From NCBI GenBank assembly GCA_030696545.1, contig JAUYSA010000302.1, positions 1 through 7,334 on the forward strand: 7,334 nucleotides of DNA. Reading direction: 5' to 3'. Below are positions 6,601 through 7,334 of this stretch, piece by piece. The notes below the pieces were generated by a model that did no database searches, was not told the origin of the DNA, and was given only the letters and a program-made list of their open reading frames with translations. Position numbers and translations under genes: made by a program. This DNA is from Hyphomonadaceae bacterium. GTDB lineage: Bacteria > Pseudomonadota > Alphaproteobacteria > Caulobacterales > Hyphomonadaceae. The first letter of the stretch is position 1; each line of letters starts with the position of its first letter.

Positions 6601-6890
6601 GGGACCTCGATGCGTGAACGATGTCGCGACGAGAGTTGTCGCGGCGTACTGGTGTGCGGGCGCCGCCCGTAAGGCTCGTAAGGCGTTTCGATGGTCCGAC
6701 GGGCCTGTGCCGGACGTAGCGCTGCAGCAGGGAACCGAGATCTGACGTAAGGGAATGGCTGATTTCAGGGATATCCACAGCGCTCGATCCAGTTGGAAAA
6801 CATTGCAGCTTGCTGATCTTAATCGGTTGAAAAATATGAACTTACTTCGTCGCGGCTAACGTCACTGCGGCAGCTGAGCGGATCAAAATG
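6601..6890. other. Stretch without a recognisable gene, several hairpins
   Basis: No convincing coding sequence was found on either strand. A 96-codon minus-strand frame (6488-6778) is Arg-rich, has no Shine-Dalgarno and resembles no family I know. Hairpins occur at 6623-6645 (CGCGAC/GTCGCG core) and 6694-6715 (GTCCG/CGGAC). The octamer CGTAAGGC is repeated in tandem at 6668-6675 and 6677-6684. The stretch may be more decayed sequence of the lost receptor. From about 6790 the base composition becomes more A/T-rich, as in a regulatory region. Confidence 0.4.
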
Positions 6891-6897
6891 CCGACGT

Positions 6898-6911
6898 TGA
6901 AAACGTTTACC
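6898..6911. promoter_or_regulatory. LacI-family-type operator upstream of the GlpS-like gene
   Basis: TGAAAACGTTTACC has the perfect core AAACGTTT with the central CG that LacI-family repressors recognise. It matches the general pattern TGWAANCGNTNWCA at 13 of 14 positions. It lies about 166 bases upstream of the ABC ATPase start and could control that gene or a minus-strand transcript. No LacI-type regulator gene is in the window. Confidence 0.4.
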
Positions 6912-7077
6912 AATAACAGGCGGCTTGAGGGCGCAGCGGCGAGGATGCTGCAGACAAAGTGTTGGCCTGTCGTCGCAACTTTGCCGGGTGCGTCGCCTGT
7001 AGCGGACATTGGTTTGACGGGAAGTCTCTTCGCGGCGTAACTCCAATCCTTGCAAGGGGTTTTGCGGGTCGCGGTTG

Positions 7078-7334
7078 ATGTTGGAGTTGAGGGGCGTTTC
7101 CCGGCAGGTCGGCGGCGTCAGCCATCTCTCTGATATATCGCTACGGCTGGAGCGCGGCTCGCTCAACGTGCTGCTCGGTCCCACGCTTTCCGGCAAGACA
7201 AGCCTGATGCGCGTGATGGCGGGACTCGACCGTCCCAGCCGAGGCGAAGTCTGGTTCGATGGCCAGGACGTCACCGGCAGGCCGGTCGCAAAGCGCAACG
7301 TTGCGATGGTCTATCAGCAGTTCATCAACTACCC
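7078..7334 (+). CDS. glpS: ABC transporter ATP-binding protein, GlpS-like (glycerol uptake), 3' part cut by window edge
   Basis: Only the first 85 residues are present. They begin MLELRGVSRQVGG, with the Walker A segment at 34-42 (GPTLSGKTS), followed by SLMRVMAGLD, FDGQDVTG (60-67), and the Q-loop region KRNVAMVYQQFINYP (72-86, the last codon incomplete). The Walker A variant with Leu in place of the usual Gly, and the string NVAMVYQQFINYP, match what I recall of GlpS from the GlpSTPQV glycerol importer of rhizobia rather than MalK or UgpC. It would hydrolyse ATP at the cytoplasmic face of an importer of the MalK class. The in-frame sequence upstream is open only to 7018 with no better start than ATG 7078 (a TTG sits directly before). 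A Shine-Dalgarno is not obvious; AAGGGG at 7055-7059 is rather far away. The remaining operon genes would lie right of the window. The ATPase family is certain; the glycerol assignment is likely. Confidence 0.85.
   Translation, partial: MLELRGVSRQVGGVSHLSDISLRLERGSLNVLLGPTLSGKTSLMRVMAGLDRPSRGEVWFDGQDVTGRPVAKRNVAMVYQQFINY

Noticed and set aside
6488..6778. 96-codon minus-strand frame as a small gene
   Set aside because: Arg-rich, no Shine-Dalgarno, no recognisable family; a neighbouring frame carries the receptor-like tail instead.
6771..6779. DnaA-box-like ATATCCACA
   Set aside because: A single site one base off the consensus, with no cluster, no AT-rich unwinding element and no replication gene nearby; no support for an origin.
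7014..7042. Possible promoter for the GlpS-like gene (TTGACG followed by GTAACT)
   Set aside because: The -35 is good, but no acceptable -10 is found at 16-18 bases spacing, so it is not called.
6819..7298. 159-codon minus-strand frame at the right end
   Set aside because: It is largely the antisense of the GlpS-like coding sequence and resembles no protein family.

Overview
The window looks like an ordinary chromosomal segment of a Gram-negative bacterium, most likely an alphaproteobacterium of the Caulobacterales/Hyphomonadaceae or a sphingomonad-like group. This rests on the GC-rich coding sequence, a very large TonB-dependent receptor of the type expanded in those groups, a lipoprotein redoxin, an EmrAB-like efflux pair and a GlpS-like ABC ATPase of the rhizobial type. 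The taxonomic placement is inference from protein style, not from a marker gene.

Layout, left to right. Bases 1-1730 (minus strand) hold a drug-efflux pair: an EmrA/HlyD-type periplasmic adaptor (627-1730), overlapping by 4 bases (ATGA) a DHA2-type MFS transporter whose C-terminal part runs off the left edge. A short gap with a 12-bp palindrome separates them from a thioredoxin-fold lipoprotein (1860-2513, minus), which has its own near-consensus promoter (TTGACG, 17 nt, GATAAT). A strong intrinsic terminator (2673-2703) ends the transcript of the central gene, a 1128-residue TonB-dependent outer-membrane receptor (2732-6118, minus), so receptor and redoxin are probably separate transcription units. 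Beyond the receptor lies about 960 bases without an intact gene. It contains the receptor leader, a second minus-strand intrinsic terminator (6407-6437), and just upstream of that terminator a decayed stretch that reads like the C-terminus of another TonB-dependent receptor (6464-6600). Farther right is a LacI-family-type operator (6898-6911). At the right edge, on the plus strand, begins an ABC-transporter ATPase that closely resembles GlpS of glycerol uptake systems (7078 to the end).

How the parts may work together: the TonB-dependent receptor would import an unknown substrate across the outer membrane. The ABC ATPase, facing the opposite way, would power inner-membrane uptake of glycerol or a related compound. 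The redoxin would act in the periplasm on thiols. The efflux pair would export a small toxic molecule. Nothing in the sequence proves that these units share a pathway. No tRNA, rRNA, CRISPR array, insertion sequence or phage gene was seen.

The points most worth a second look are the receptor remnant with its surviving terminator, four local cysteine pairs and an Asp-rich calcium-type loop in the intact receptor, the atypical active site of the redoxin, and the operator upstream of the GlpS-like gene. I did not find a convincing new multi-gene system.
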